A stretch of 64,000 nucleotides of DNA from Uloborus plumipes (Eukaryota; Arthropoda; Arachnida; Araneae; Uloboridae): contig JAXGGA010001144.1 in NCBI GenBank assembly GCA_038373865.1, forward strand, positions 103,428 to 167,427. The letters are read 5' to 3'. Below the pieces are notes generated by a model. It saw only the letters and a program-made list of their open reading frames with translations. It was not told the origin of the DNA and searched no databases. Made by a program: the position numbers and the translations under genes. This document shows, piece after piece, positions 48,744 through 60,632 of this stretch (the stretch's first letter is position 1; each line of letters begins with the position of its first letter).

Positions 48744-49934
48744 ATTGATCATAAAGATTTTTTTTTATCCTTCAGGTTTGAAAACTGACGTTAAAACTAG
48801 TTTCTGAATAAAAAATTCAGTTCCTATTTTAAGTTTTCTAGTATTTTTAAAAACTTCTTAATGTGGTCAGATGTGAAAAATTTTCTAGTCAAGAACGTTC
48901 TTACACGGGCTTCGTCTTGTCAAATTCATTCGAAGGGAATTGAATCGAACTCAAAAATGCATTCTTTCTACAGAATGAAATCCCGTAATTGAGCTGCCCT
49001 TAAATCGCCGCCAATTTGGTTCCTAAAATAAGTGGCCGATTACAGTATGCACAAAATTGAGTTCTTACCCACAACAACATAACTGGTTCCATCTCTATCG
49101 CTCATCATGGGCGAAACGGATCATTTACCATTTGCGCGCTATCCGGGGCTGGTGTTTTCGAATTGAGAGGCATTAGAGTTAAAGCGACTGTTCTTGAAAA
49201 GGAAAGTGATTTAGTTGGAGTCTTGATCACCTTTTGCCTTTATTTATGTGCCGAGGAAAATTGTAGGATTAGTAATCACACAATTGGTTTTCATGTCAAA
49301 CAGATCTTGATGCCTTACAGGAAGGTTTTACCCGAAGCGGAAGAATATGCCATTGTCTCATCTACCTACTGCTATCTAACTAAACGAGCTGAAATGATGA
49401 AAAATGGTTAGTTGTCTTGATAGCTGAGTTCAATTCCACTTAAAAAACAATTCGTTTTGCAAGACGCATGGATTATTCCTTAAGAAAAGATATAGTTATT
49501 TCTCGTTTGTTGATTCTTTAAAAAAATTTTCAGTGATCACCTCTTTAATGAATCACGTTTGTTTTAACCCTTTTTATCCCAAATTAATTTAGCAAAGTTT
49601 GAAAATCAGTAGGCTCTAAGGCCCCCTACGCCTATACAGTTATGTTTTTAACACAGTGAATACAGTCATGTATTAAAGCGACTGATTTAATTAACCACTG
49701 ATTCAATTTACCGGCGTATCTGAAAAATTCCTTGCTTTGTTATTACTTGATCAGCTCTGTAACATCTAACGAATACTGTCGTGCTCCGCTGATGAACTAG
49801 TTATTCGCTCAGTCATTAATCAGTAATTATACACTTGCATTCAATTTTAACTTAATTATTTCTCAAACTTTATACATCGTTAACCTCAAAGCGTGACATT
49901 ATTTGTGGACAACCCCATATTACGTTATCTCTCG
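48744..49934. other. non-coding stretch; weak open frame at 49163-49411
   Basis: The 82-codon frame at 49163-49411 has a balanced composition (for example LMPYRKVLPEAEEYAIV) but no recognised domain and no clear splice or start context. Nothing else was seen. Confidence 0.3.
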
Positions 49935-50135
49935 AACTTCATTATTATTACCATCATTATTATTGCTATTGCTATTACTATCATTATTATTATTACTAAT
50001 ATTCATATTATTTCTATTGCTATTTTTCTCACCATCGTCATCATATATTATTAATTTTGCTATTATTAATATCATTATTGCTATTGCTATTATTATCATC
50101 ATCATCATCTTTTATTATTATAACTATTATAATTT
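49935..50135. repeat. ATT/ATC-rich imperfect microsatellite
   Basis: About 200 bp of interrupted TTA, TTG, ATC and ATT triplets; the Leu/Ile-only frame across it is an artefact. Confidence 0.85.
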
Positions 50136-50199
50136 TTTTTACACATTCCATAGCTTATTATGCGAGGAGCAACTGTGATTCGAAGAAAGAAAAAAATCA

Positions 50200-50366
50200 A
50201 TGGAAGCTGAAACTACTCTTCTAGATGTTAATTCTACTCTTTCAAAAGAAAAAAAAACATTTGAGACACTAAAAGTACTTAAATTTATACCAAACACACC
50301 AAGAGAAATTAAAATTCTATTTCAACGAGATGCACCATCAGCTATTTATCTACATATCTATTTCTG
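50200..50366 (+). CDS. candidate first or early coding exon (unassigned)
   Basis: ATG (50200-50202), 55 codons without stop, then TG|GTAAGT, a consensus donor. The peptide (MEAETTLLDVNSTLSKEKKT at its start, then LKFIPNTPREIKILFQ) is more protein-like than local chance frames. Upstream the frame is closed by TGA. No following exon was found in the next 13 kb, and no family is recognised. Confidence 0.3.
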
Positions 50367-51232
50367 GTAAGTATTCAGCAACCCACACTGATGCGTAACA
50401 CTAAGGGATGGCAGTAGGGTCGGTATTCTGTAAAGTATAGGAAGTTATCTGCGCAAGGACAAACACAAGGTTCAATGGTTTTGTCCAAAGCAGCTAACAC
50501 AGTAGACCAATGTTGGATTCATTGTGGATGTTAAATTACGAGTACAATCCCCCTCCTCGGATTACTGTTATTTCTACCTTGGGGGATTGATCAAAAAACC
50601 ATGGTCGCAAATGGTAAAAGAGTACTTTCAATGACACATTTTCCAATTTTCACATTTTTATGAGAGAAAGGAATTATGCCTGACATTTCGGTTTGGAACC
50701 CTTTTTTAACGTTATCAGCTCTTCATTAACTTAAAGGGCAATAAATTACAGGGGTAGAAGTGACATTTGGCAAAGAAAATATAGGAATTATAGGAATTTT
50801 TTGAAAAAAATATAGGAATGCGAAATAAAATATAGGAACTTACCGAAAATAATACCGAATAGGGACTATTTGAGATAATATAGGAATGTTTCAAACAAAA
50901 AATATAATGTTTGGCCTTATACAACAAGTTACTTCAAATATACTATTATTCAATTAAAAATATTTGATAATGTTTCCCCTACAAATCATAAGAGTAATAG
51001 GTTTGTATTCACAAAATCAAGTTTTAGAAAAATAGATCCTTAAAACTAGCAGTCAGAGGTACTGTTTTGAAAATACAACTAGTAAGACGAAAATTCTTGA
51101 AGGTATAAAATAATTTCATAACTAATTAATTTATGACTGACCAAAGGTACATTTCAAAAAAGTTAAAAAAAACTTGGCGGTTTTAAAAGTGCAAAATCAT
51201 AATAAACAAGAAGTTCTGTCAAGAACTAAACG
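50367..51232. other. non-coding stretch
   Basis: Contains a local cluster of ATATAGGAAT repeats (about 50775-50895, at least five) and AT-rich sequence. No gene recognised. Confidence 0.45.
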
Positions 51233-51769
51233 AGCCTACTTTCCCGTACATCGACATCGGCATTCTAGCATCTGATCATTATTCTCTTGATTATCTAAGA
51301 CTAAAAATTATGTCAAACATACCTTTTTAGCACTTGAAGCTGATTTCTAAAAGCAAAATATACCCCTCTCATCAGATGAAATAGACACATAAAAAGTAAA
51401 TAAATGAATAAATAAAGTTTTGTCGCACCTTTTAAAGAATGTAACTGTTACAGTTCTTCCGTAGAAAAATTCCTCAATTGTTTTCAAAAAAAAATTAAAA
51501 GTACAAAGTACATCAAAACACATTTTATCAAAGAAAGAAAAAAAAAAAAAGAAAAAAAACTCGTCCGTTGATAAAATGTCTCGAATTTCACTTTTAATCC
51601 GTTGCCAGTTGTTAAATATAAATAAAGAATAAAATGCCCTGGCGAATGAAACATTTTTGTTACAAAAAAAAATCGTCTGCCAAAAATAATAATAATAATA
51701 ATAATAAATTCAATAAAACAAATGAATAAATAAACAAAAAATCGTCTGCACAGTCAGTCATTTTTTTTC

Positions 51770-52092
51770 GGACTGTTTACTCAAAAGTTATTAGGGGTGA
51801 CAGCTTGCTTGAGCGGTTCAATGTTGAACGAAAAATTGTTCAAATCGGAAATGTAAATACGGGAATGAAGTATCCTTGAAAAGTTCTTTCCAACAAAAAA
51901 AAGTTTGTTCAAATCGGACTGTTCATTAAAAAGTTAGTATCGCGGGACCGGTTGTTTGAACGGCTCAAATTTGAACCAAAAATTGTTCAAATCAAAAAAT
52001 CAAATATGGGAATGAGCTGTACTCGCCGAGATCTTTCCAACAAAAAAAAGTTTGTCCAAATCGGACTGTTCATTCAAAAGTTATTAGGGGGG
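51770..52092. repeat. 147-bp tandem repeat, about 2.2 copies
   Basis: Units start at 51770, 51916 and 52063 with GGACTGTT(T/C)A. Shared blocks include AAAAATTGTTCAAATC and TCTTTCCAACAAAAAAAAG. Confidence 0.8.
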
Positions 52093-52100
52093 GACAGACA

Positions 52101-52140
52101 GACCGACCGACCGACCGACCGACCGACCGACCGACCGACA
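52101..52140. repeat. (GACC)n microsatellite
   Basis: At least nine GACC units in a row, preceded by GACAGACA. Confidence 0.95.
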
Positions 52141-52215
52141 CACAAATTCCCCATCTCAATACCCTACTTTCAAATTTTTAATTTTTCGATATTCATTTTA
52201 CCTTTTTATTTTTTT

Positions 52216-52290
52216 CACTTGGCGATATTTTTTTTTGACTTGGCGATATTTTTTAACTTGGCGATATTTTTTGGACTTGGCGATATTTTT
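52216..52290. repeat. minisatellite, ACTTGGCGATATTTTTT x 4
   Basis: Four units of 17-20 bp differing in T-run length. Confidence 0.9.
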
Positions 52291-52790
52291 TAGATGCATT
52301 AAGCTACTTTTAATACTTTTTTCGTCTTTCTTTTATTTTTAACGGGAAAGTAGGCTAAAAAGCAGCAACAGTAACAATATTTAATTAAACTAAATTTCAA
52401 CAGAAAGGCATTCAATGGATTTTTAAATGTTTTTAGCAAATCAGTTAATTTGAATCCAAATTAAGTACTTGCACATGATCAAGTTTGGACTTTGGAAAAA
52501 CAGGTATGAGTCCAAAGCAGAAAAATTGAAGAAAAAGTATTTCATATACAAAACAAGTTTTAAGTGAAGTTAAATTATTTTGTGCACTTAAATATAGTAT
52601 TGTACTGCATTTTATACATGACTATTAGTCCCCTTTTTTTACCACTTCATCTGGTACATTGATAGTATTATCACACAAACTTGATAACTTTGTGTCTTTA
52701 AAAATCAATGATAGAAAATTTAATGAACAAGATATAGAAATGAAATTTTTTACTTAACAATTTTTTAAGTACAATTTAAAATAGTTACTA

Positions 52791-52827
52791 CTAGAGTTAC
52801 CCGTTACCCGTCACGGCTTTGCCCGTG
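52791..52827 (-). mobile_element. Helitron 3' terminus (minus strand)
   Basis: On the minus strand: hairpin CACGG/CCGTG (52827-52812), ACGGGTAACGGGTAACT spacer, then CTAG and T. This is the same layout as at 22739 and 1675. The body should extend to the right, so the 43-bp palindrome at 52922 and the 267-bp array at 53026 are probably inside it. The 5' end was not located. Confidence 0.65.
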
Positions 52828-52921
52828 GCAAAATTTAAAGGATTTTTACTGCTGCCGCTGTATCCGTAATGCACAAAAAAAAAAAAAAAACTGCAGTAAA
52901 TATAAGGTTAAATTGAAGCGC

Positions 52922-52964
52922 AAGTTTAGACACTTGGTAATTTAATTACCAAGTGTCTAAACTT
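52922..52964. repeat. 43-bp perfect palindrome
   Basis: Two 21-bp perfect arms (starting AAGTTTAGACACTTGG) around a single T. It lies between a Helitron 3' terminus and a tandem array and may be part of the element's 3' structure. Confidence 0.9.
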
Positions 52965-53025
52965 TGTCAAATCTAGTAAAAATTAAAAAAAATTGACCCT
53001 TTTCACTACAAGAAGATCGTGAAGC

Positions 53026-54363
53026 CTGGAAGAGATTTCACCTCGAAAATGTTTCCTTTGCATGGAGGGCGGGGGAGGAATGCAATTTATCTGCTCGTGC
53101 TATCCGAATTCTTCTTTTCAGAGGAATTATTAACGAAGACACGAGAATAATTTTTAATAAAAAAAATTGCTTTACACAACGCGTTACTGGTAAAGAAAAG
53201 GTTTCACGATTTTTTCGTTTGAAAAGTTTGAAGTCTAAAACAGCAAAGTTAAGTTGTTGACGACACGACAACTGCATTTCTAATAATGTTCCCTGGAAGA
53301 GATTTCACCTCGAAAATGTTTCCTTTGCATGGAGGGCGGGGGAGGAATGCAATTTATCTGCTCGTGCTGTCCGAATTCTTCTTTTCAGAGGAATTATTAA
53401 CGAAGACACGAGAATAATTTTTAATAAAAAAAAATGCTTTACACAACGCGTTACTGGTAAAGAAAAGGTTTCACGATTTTTTCGTTTGAAAAGTTTGAAG
53501 TCTAAAACAGCAAAGTTAAGTTGTTGACGACACGACAACTGCATTTCTAATAATGTTCCCTGGAAGAGATTTCACCTCGAAAATGTTTCCTTTGCATGGA
53601 GGGCGGGGGAGGAATGCAATTTATCTGCTCGTGCTGTCCGAATTCTTCTTTTCAGAGGAATTATTAACGAAGACACGAGAATAATTTTTAATAAAAAAAA
53701 TTGCTTTACACAACGCGTTACTGGTAAAGAAAAGGTTTCACGATTTTTTCGTTTGAAAAGTTTGAAGTCTAAAACAGCAAATTTAAGTTGTTGACGACAC
53801 GACAACTGCATTTCTAATAATGTTCCCTGGAAGAGATTTCACCTCGAAAATGTTTCCTTTGCATGGAGGGCGGGGGAGGAATGCAATTTATCTCCTCGTG
53901 CTGTCCGAATTCTTCTTTTCAGAGAAATTATTAACGAAGACACGAGAATAATTTTTAATAAAAAAAATTGCTTTACACAACGCGTTACTGGTAAAGAAAA
54001 GGTTTCACGATTTTTTCGTTTGAAAAGTTTGAAGTGTAAAACAGCAAATTTAAGTTGTTGACGACACGACAACTGCATTTCTAATAATGTTCCCTGGAAG
54101 AGATTTCACCTCGAAAATGTTTCCTTTGCATGGAGGGCGGGGGAGGAATGCAATGTTTTATCTCCTCGTGTTGTCCGAATTCTTCTTTTCAGAGAAATTA
54201 TTAACGAAGACACGAGAATAATTTTTAATAAAAAAAATGCTATACACAACGCGCGCGTAACTGGTAAAGAAAAGGTTCCACGATATTTTCATTTGAAAAG
54301 TTTGAAGTCTAAAACAGAAAATTTAAGTTGTTGACGACACGACAACTGCATCTCTAATAATGT
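53026..54363. repeat. five-unit 267-bp tandem array
   Basis: Units begin CTGGAAGAGATTTC at 53026, 53293, 53560, 53827 and 54094. The first four are nearly identical and the fifth has small insertions. Each unit contains GTTGACGACACGACAAC (short inverted repeat) and, in units 1-4, an open frame of 79 codons on the minus strand. A plus-strand frame of similar length (WKRFHLENVSFAWRAGEEC at its start) ends in TGA in every unit. Coding on either strand is unproven. Tandem arrays next to the 3' end are known in non-autonomous Helitrons, which fits the terminus at 52791. Confidence 0.9.
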
Positions 54364-55430
54364 TCTTGAAAATGGATGAAATGATGCGGAAATTTTTTAT
54401 GGTCACACTGTTGATTAAAAAACTGAATACATTTTTGTGAAGAGAAGACCTATCTTATTAATTACAAAAACGTGATTATAAAGCTCCGTAAATTTATTTA
54501 CCATTTCGTAGGTAAAATTTATTCAAGATGTAACTAAAATTTTTCCTCAAAAATAAGTTACTAAGAATGATATGTTTTTCTTAGTTTCATTTCTACTTGA
54601 ACACAAATACCTTTTGGTGATATTGCGGGTTGTAGTTACTGTGTTTTTTCTTCTTAACAATTAGAGAAAGCTGATGCGTTTTCTCAAAAGGAAAAAAAAG
54701 AAAAAAGCAACTGATTTCGCTCAAAATTCAATAAATGAATAAATATATGAAAATAATAAATAAACAAATAAAATTTAAAAAGTACCCCCCCCCCCAATAC
54801 CTTTTCGAAGACGAATAACTTGGAGATGAAAGGTGAAAACCAAGTTGAGTAGTATGATGCGAATTTCTTCATAAGGAAGGTAAAACGCTTGAAATTTCAT
54901 ATCAGTATGAATTCTGCTTTTTGCTTTCTATTTTTTGCTACAAAGAAATTGAAAATGAAAGAACTTGTACTTCTGATATGGTAATTCCATCCCCATCCTG
55001 GTGAATATAATTTAATGTTAAAGGAAGCATAACTAAGTTACCTTTTCGAAAACGTCATATCTAGAATGATTGATCTCAGTTTATTCCCATTGAATCAAAC
55101 GAATAATCGTATTCGAGTTGAAAGTGAAATTTTGTAACGATCCAAATCACTGAATCAGGAAGCAGGATGGACTGTTCGGTTTGGAGTGAACTTTTACGTT
55201 ATTCATCAAGTAAATCCGATCGAAAAGTCATTTGCATTGTTTTTCCCACTTTCTCTTTTCTTTCTATTTTCATCTGAAAATGGTGAAAGCTTCTGGATTA
55301 TTTATTCTATCGATGATCGAAGCAGTGATTCAAATCGCGTGTTTCGAATTCACAAAATTGCTAGCGATTCATTTGAGGTGATGCGTTTGATTTTCAAATA
55401 AATAAGTAAATAACTACATAAAATAAAATA

Positions 55431-55461
<31 letters not shown>

Positions 55462-57839
55462 CAGAACAAAACAAAAGAAAAAGAAATCAAAGGAAATAAA
55501 GAGAAATAAAAGAAAAAAGACTTAACAATGAAAAACATAATTTCGAAAGGAAACTCATACCTTCAATTTAAAACAAGCACTACTTTCGAAAATAAACTAT
55601 AGCTTACTTACAAAAAGATAAAAAATATAAAATTAAAAAAAAAGAAAAAAGCTGAATACACAGTTAAAATTTAGTTTTTTCATGAAATATCCACAGCAAA
55701 TTCAGTAAAAAGCTAATGAACTACTTATTTAGTATAATGGCTCTCTCGTATGCTCTGTCAAGTTTTCTGAAAGTTTGATAAGGCTTGACGGAAAACTCTG
55801 CTTGTAATAAGCCGAAAGTATTTGCAAAAAATTGATATTTCAAAAAGAAATGCTTATGTCATCGTTCGCGAAAAACTAAAATTTTTATACATAGAAAGTA
55901 AGCTAATTTCTGAAATTTAAAACTTATTCTTACTATTTACGATGGGAATGGATGAAAAAACTTTTTTGGTTTCTTCAATTTGTTACTGGTTCCATAGATA
56001 TACAAGTGAATTGCATTTTATTGAAAAATATGAGCTGCAGCATACCTATTAGGTGACAAAGTCACAAAACAATTTATTGGTCTCTTATTTCCCGAGAAAA
56101 TCCTCAAAACGTAAATTTTTGAATGTGTTCCAATATTTTTGATTATAGTGTGGGGTGTACCACAACCCCGGTATATGCTGTCACCTATTAGTGGCTCATG
56201 TTTTGAGTCACTAATTGAGAAAACACGTAACGAATTGACAGCATCTTAAGTCATTTTATAAGTACGCATTATACACAAGTGAAGTGAAGAAGAATCATTA
56301 ATACTCCCGCTTCGGCGCTCTTTCCTATTCATCCGAACAAATTGTTTTTTTGGAGAAGATTCCATCTTCCACGCTCGAAGTGTTCCATATAGCTATATTT
56401 CCGATTATAAAGAATAGCAATAAAAGACTGCTTGTCGAAATAGCTGTGAAATAAAAGCATGTACACTATAGCTGCGCCATCAGTTTAGGGCAACGTTTCT
56501 TAAATTTTTTGATTAGTAGAATTCTTTATGATCTCCACCTTTCTTCACGGCAAACTCTTGGTTTTCTTCTGTAGTATAATTTGACGGCAATAATAAAAAA
56601 AAATTAGTTCAATCAAAGCGTATGAATTATCTTAAAAATCAGCACAATATTTCTTAAAATTTCTCAGAGCAACTTTTTTTAAACAAACTTTTAGTTTCCA
56701 TTTCAACGAGATTAGTAGTTCTTATTTTATGGCTTATGGATGCGACTTATGTCATATTTAGCAAGTTTATTGTAGAACTTATTTTTTGTTGACTTTGTTT
56801 TCCTATAGCTAGTGGGGAAAAGGTAAAAGAACCAACACCGAACATCGTATTTCTTTTTTGAAATGAGTATATTTATCTTTTAAAACTGCATCAGAATTTT
56901 CACAACGGCATTAAATTAAATTTCTGTTGTGAGGATGAATCAGATGTGGTTTCAATCAAGTTACATATTTTTGCACTGACAAATAGTCGTACAGTGACAA
57001 TAAATCGGTTTTTAATTCACAATTTGTTATAATATTTTCTCTGCTGCTCAACCAGAAAATACTGACTGAAATATTTACTCAACCCTCATCCTTTTCTGAT
57101 CTTTTAAAGAGAGATTTGTATTGCACGAAGAATACAAGTATCGTGGAACCCTTTCGTGATCGCCGTGGAACGCTAGGGCTCCGGGGAACACAATTTAATA
57201 AACTCTGGTTTAGGAGATTTAAAATAAAGATTCATATTGTCAACGGACTATCGGCACATGAAATTGGAAATTCGCTTTGACTTAGGGAAATAATGCATGT
57301 AAGTTGTTTCGCAAGTTATATTAACATCATGCTCTATGAGTTTGAATTCATTTAACGAAGAAGACAACAGTTCGAAGATATTTTTCTCAAAATTCTTTTC
57401 CGGCATTTGCGATCAGAGTTCCGAATCACATTTTTAAAGTTGTATTTTATTGAGACATATTATGGGGGAATTTAGCAATAAAAAAATGCTTTTGATCATT
57501 TTATCCAATATTTAGCAATCGATAGAAGTTTACTTCAGATAAGCATGACGAACAATCTGTTGCCATCTGAGACATTAATTCCAATTCAGATATTTGGTGA
57601 AATTATTATAACGTAGAATACTAAGCAGGCTTTCAAAATTTTATCTTCAAATTAGTTAAACCTAGCTTTATAAATGAAAGAAGTTTTTAGCAGCCAGACG
57701 TTTCTATAATGCAAGGTCATTCACATTTTTCAATAAAAGCCATGTCAATGTTGTAAGATAAATAGCGTGATAATGCAAAAACAGTATAGAAGTTTGACTT
57801 AGCATACTTAGCAATAATTTTCAAAGCATTGAAGGTTTA
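54364..57839. other. AT-rich sequence without recognised genes
   Basis: Includes a C run near 54786, an (AAACT)n run at 55435-55462 and A-rich simple sequence to about 55650. No exon pair or element boundary was recognised. Confidence 0.45.
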
Positions 57840-57847
57840 ACTTCAGC

Positions 57848-58432
57848 CAGTGGTTGGAAAAACTACATATTTTTTGTAGCGAACTACAACTACAACTACT
57901 GTTTTATAAATGCAGTTAACTACAGCTACAACTACTTTTTTTTAAATGTAGCGAGCTACACTACTTTTGAAATGTAGTTGCTACTTCGCTACTTTTTAAA
58001 AAATAAATAAATAAAAAGAATACACCGTTTGAGGATCGACCGAAAAAATTCGAGAAGTGGTTTAGATTAAAAAATTACCTCATTCGAATATGGAATAGAA
58101 ATAGGAATTGTCTTTGAATTTATTTGTTACTTTTCCTTTTTGTTCCTTTTTTTGCTAAAATTTGTCCTTTTTAGATTTTTTTTACAATTTTTACGAATAT
58201 TCGCCACAAGAACCACCTTGTTTTCTTTCTTCGTTCTCTTTTTTTTTCATTTATTTTATTTTTTATTTAATTTAAAGTAGTTTCTAGAAATCGCTACAAA
58301 CTACTACTTTTTTGTATCGCGCTACTCGCTACTCTACTTTTTTTAAAAAGTAGTGCGCTACACTACAAACTACTAAAAAATGTAGCTACTACAGTAGTTT
58401 CGCTACTTGTAGCGCGCTACTTCCGACCACTG
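57848..58432. mobile_element. non-autonomous hAT element, GTAGC-rich
   Basis: The ends CAGTGGTTGGAA and (complement) CAGTGGTCGGAAG are inverted and flanked by the perfect 8-bp duplication ACTTCAGC (57840-57847, 58433-58440). Both sub-terminal regions are packed with GTAGC/GCTAC motifs in opposite orientation, likely transposase binding sites. 585 bp, non-coding. Confidence 0.92.
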
Positions 58433-58440
58433 ACTTCAGC

Positions 58441-59874
58441 CAATAACTCTTATCTGCTTGTCAAATTCGAAATAAAAAATAAATGAATAAATGAATAAAA
58501 TAAAATGAAGGGGCAGGGGGAAAAAAGATGAAAGTCACTTTTTCGTCAATTTTGAGATATTAGAGCTATCTAGGGGCTATGAAGGACTAGTATCATCTGG
58601 TAGAACAACAAGGGTGAAAAAAGATGAGAAGCGACCGAAATGTGCATGAAAACTCGAAAAACTACATAAGGAGCTACGACGAATCAAACTTTGTTCTTCG
58701 TTTTTCTCGAAATCGCTTTTTGGTCACTTTCATCTTTTTTCCCCCTGGCCCCTCAAATTAATAAATAAATAATAATGAATAAAAATTTTAATATTTAACT
58801 TTTAAGCAAAGCAAGCCATTAAACAAGACTAAGAATTACATTAAAATTATAAAAATTCTTCCAAATAGTAACTTTAAGCTATTGAAACATGAAATAATTG
58901 TGCTAATTTAAAAGAAAAAGAGAATGTCATTTGCTATTTCCTAACATGAAAAAAATATAATAAAATGTAAAATTAAAGTACTAAGGAAAGAAATGGCAAT
59001 AGCTATTTCAGTAATTGGAAAATTTTTCGCCATTTAGGTTGTTTCGATTTAAGATAATTCCCACAATATCAGATTGGGTTAAAAGATTAGGAATTTGTGA
59101 ACATCAAAGTAAGGGCAACCAAACTTTGAAATGAATAAGCATCTTTCACTGAATATATAATCATGTTTTAGTCAACAAGTATTCTAGTCGTTTAAATTAT
59201 CGTCGCAGTGAAGCGGAAAATGATAGTCCCATGATTATCCGTACGCATATCATTTAAATATTATGCTTCCGGTAAAGTGGACATGTTCAAACATTAGAAA
59301 AATAAAATACGCACTTATCTGAAGATTTAGTATTTTTACGAAAGTGCCATCAACAGTATCATCAGCAAACCACTAGGAAGATGTGATAGGGAACCGTGAT
59401 TGACAAGAAATCAAGCAAAACGGTTTTAGAATGTCTGTCTGAGGACAAACTGGGTTGCTAAATGGGAGGCAGTTGGACGCTTTATTGGGTAAAAATCGCT
59501 GTCGTGCAGGAAGGAGGAAGTGCAAGAAGCAACTGTTTGTCAATGGGTCAATTGACGCATCATTTCAAATATTAGTTCGGGAACATTAAGAGATAATTTT
59601 TGTGTTGTTGCGAGCTCTGCTCATACTTTATTAGGAGTATATAACTTAGAAGAAATTCCGTATTTTATAAAATTTGCTTCTTGTTTTGAGAAAAATGACT
59701 AATTTAAGGAAACAGATAGGGCACCCAGAAATTACCCAGTTGCATGTTTAATTCTAAGCATAAAAACGGTTTTCATCTTCATCAAATCAACTGGCATTTC
59801 TAAATTCCGCTTTGCGTTACGGAAGAGGTTACCAACTTTTTTTAAGCAACAATCCTACAATATTTCAGTTCAGA
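58441..59874. other. non-coding stretch
   Basis: A short inverted pair occurs around 58510-58545 and 58705-58740 (GGGGAAAAAAGATGAAAGT and its inverse), bounding about 240 bp that may be another small MITE. Nothing else seen. Confidence 0.4.
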
Positions 59875-59876
59875 TA

Positions 59877-60438
59877 CACTGTAAAAAATATATGTTTCAG
59901 GGACGTCATTTCAAGTTTTTCCAGGGGGGGGGGGGGCAAAGGGTCCAAACACAATGCAATTTCACCGGAAAACATCAAAAACCACGCCCACTTATATGTA
60001 AATACATTGATTTCTCAAAGCCGGGGGGGGAGGCTATTGACCCCCCCGTGCCCCCCCTTAAATGACGGGCCTGACATGTTTTTACAGTATAATACAGCTA
60101 ATTTTACAGTAATTTTGCATTAACAAACTGCAAAATTCCTATTGCTAGTTTACTGTGATAAACTAAAATTGCTAGTTTCAGTTTATTACAGTGCATTTTA
60201 CAATTTTAAGCTGGAACCTCTTCTACCAATATTAAACTGTTATTTTTACAGTATAATACAGCTAATTTTATGAAAAAAATTCTAATGTTACAGCAATAAA
60301 CTGCACAATTGCTAGTTTTACAGTAATAAACTGTAAAATAGCTAGTTTTACAAGTTATTACTGTGCTTTTATAGTTTTAAACTGGAACCTGTGCTGCCAG
60401 TATTATACTGTAAAAACAACAACTTTTTTTTTGCAGTG
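59877..60438. mobile_element. CACTG-family TA-target MITE with nested hAT MITE
   Basis: The ends CACTGTAAAAAA and (complement) CACTGCAAAAAA are flanked by TA (59875-59876, 60439-60440). The interior is made of repeated TACAGTATAATAC, TAAACTG and GCTAGTTTTACAGT motifs. A G-rich hAT MITE (59898-60073) was inserted later. Related copies lie at 30358 and 32340. Confidence 0.75.
59898..60073. mobile_element. G-rich hAT MITE, third copy
   Basis: Ends CAGGGACGTCATTTC and (complement) CAGGCCCGTCATTTAAG. Flanks ATATGTTT and ACATGTTT match at 7 of 8 positions. Interior nearly identical to the 47713 copy. Nested in the CACTG-family element. Confidence 0.88.
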
Positions 60439-60632
60439 TAGCGTTACCCTCTCCCCCCTCATGCACCCTTAGAATTTGTAGTTTTTAACTAAGAGCTTAG
60501 TTGTGATTTTTGAGATTTTCTGGGCATAGTTTTCCTTTAAAATACTTAAAGGGAAATTAACTCTTAAATCCCGGCACATTGACGTTGGACCGCAAGGTTT
60601 GTCCTCTGTAACGGGAATTGCATTATGGATTT

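Larger units (their letters stand above)
51233..52356. mobile_element. terminal-inverted-repeat element, unclassified
   Basis: A 15-bp perfect inverted pair, AGCCTACTTTCCCGT at 51233-51247 and its complement at 52342-52356, encloses a 147-bp tandem duplication, a GACC microsatellite and a short minisatellite. No target duplication was found, so the boundaries are tentative. Confidence 0.4.

Noticed and set aside
49903..50178. 91-codon Leu/Ile/Tyr frame
   Set aside because: Artefact of the ATT/ATC microsatellite.
55435..55462. Telomere-like (AAACT)n repeat
   Set aside because: The unit is not TTAGG/CCTAA and the run is short; simple sequence only.
59360..59375. Other CTGATGA/TCATCAG strings in the window (for example 30166, 49790, 59360)
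   Set aside because: None is followed by a stem II and GAAA at the right spacing, so no further hammerhead motif is called.
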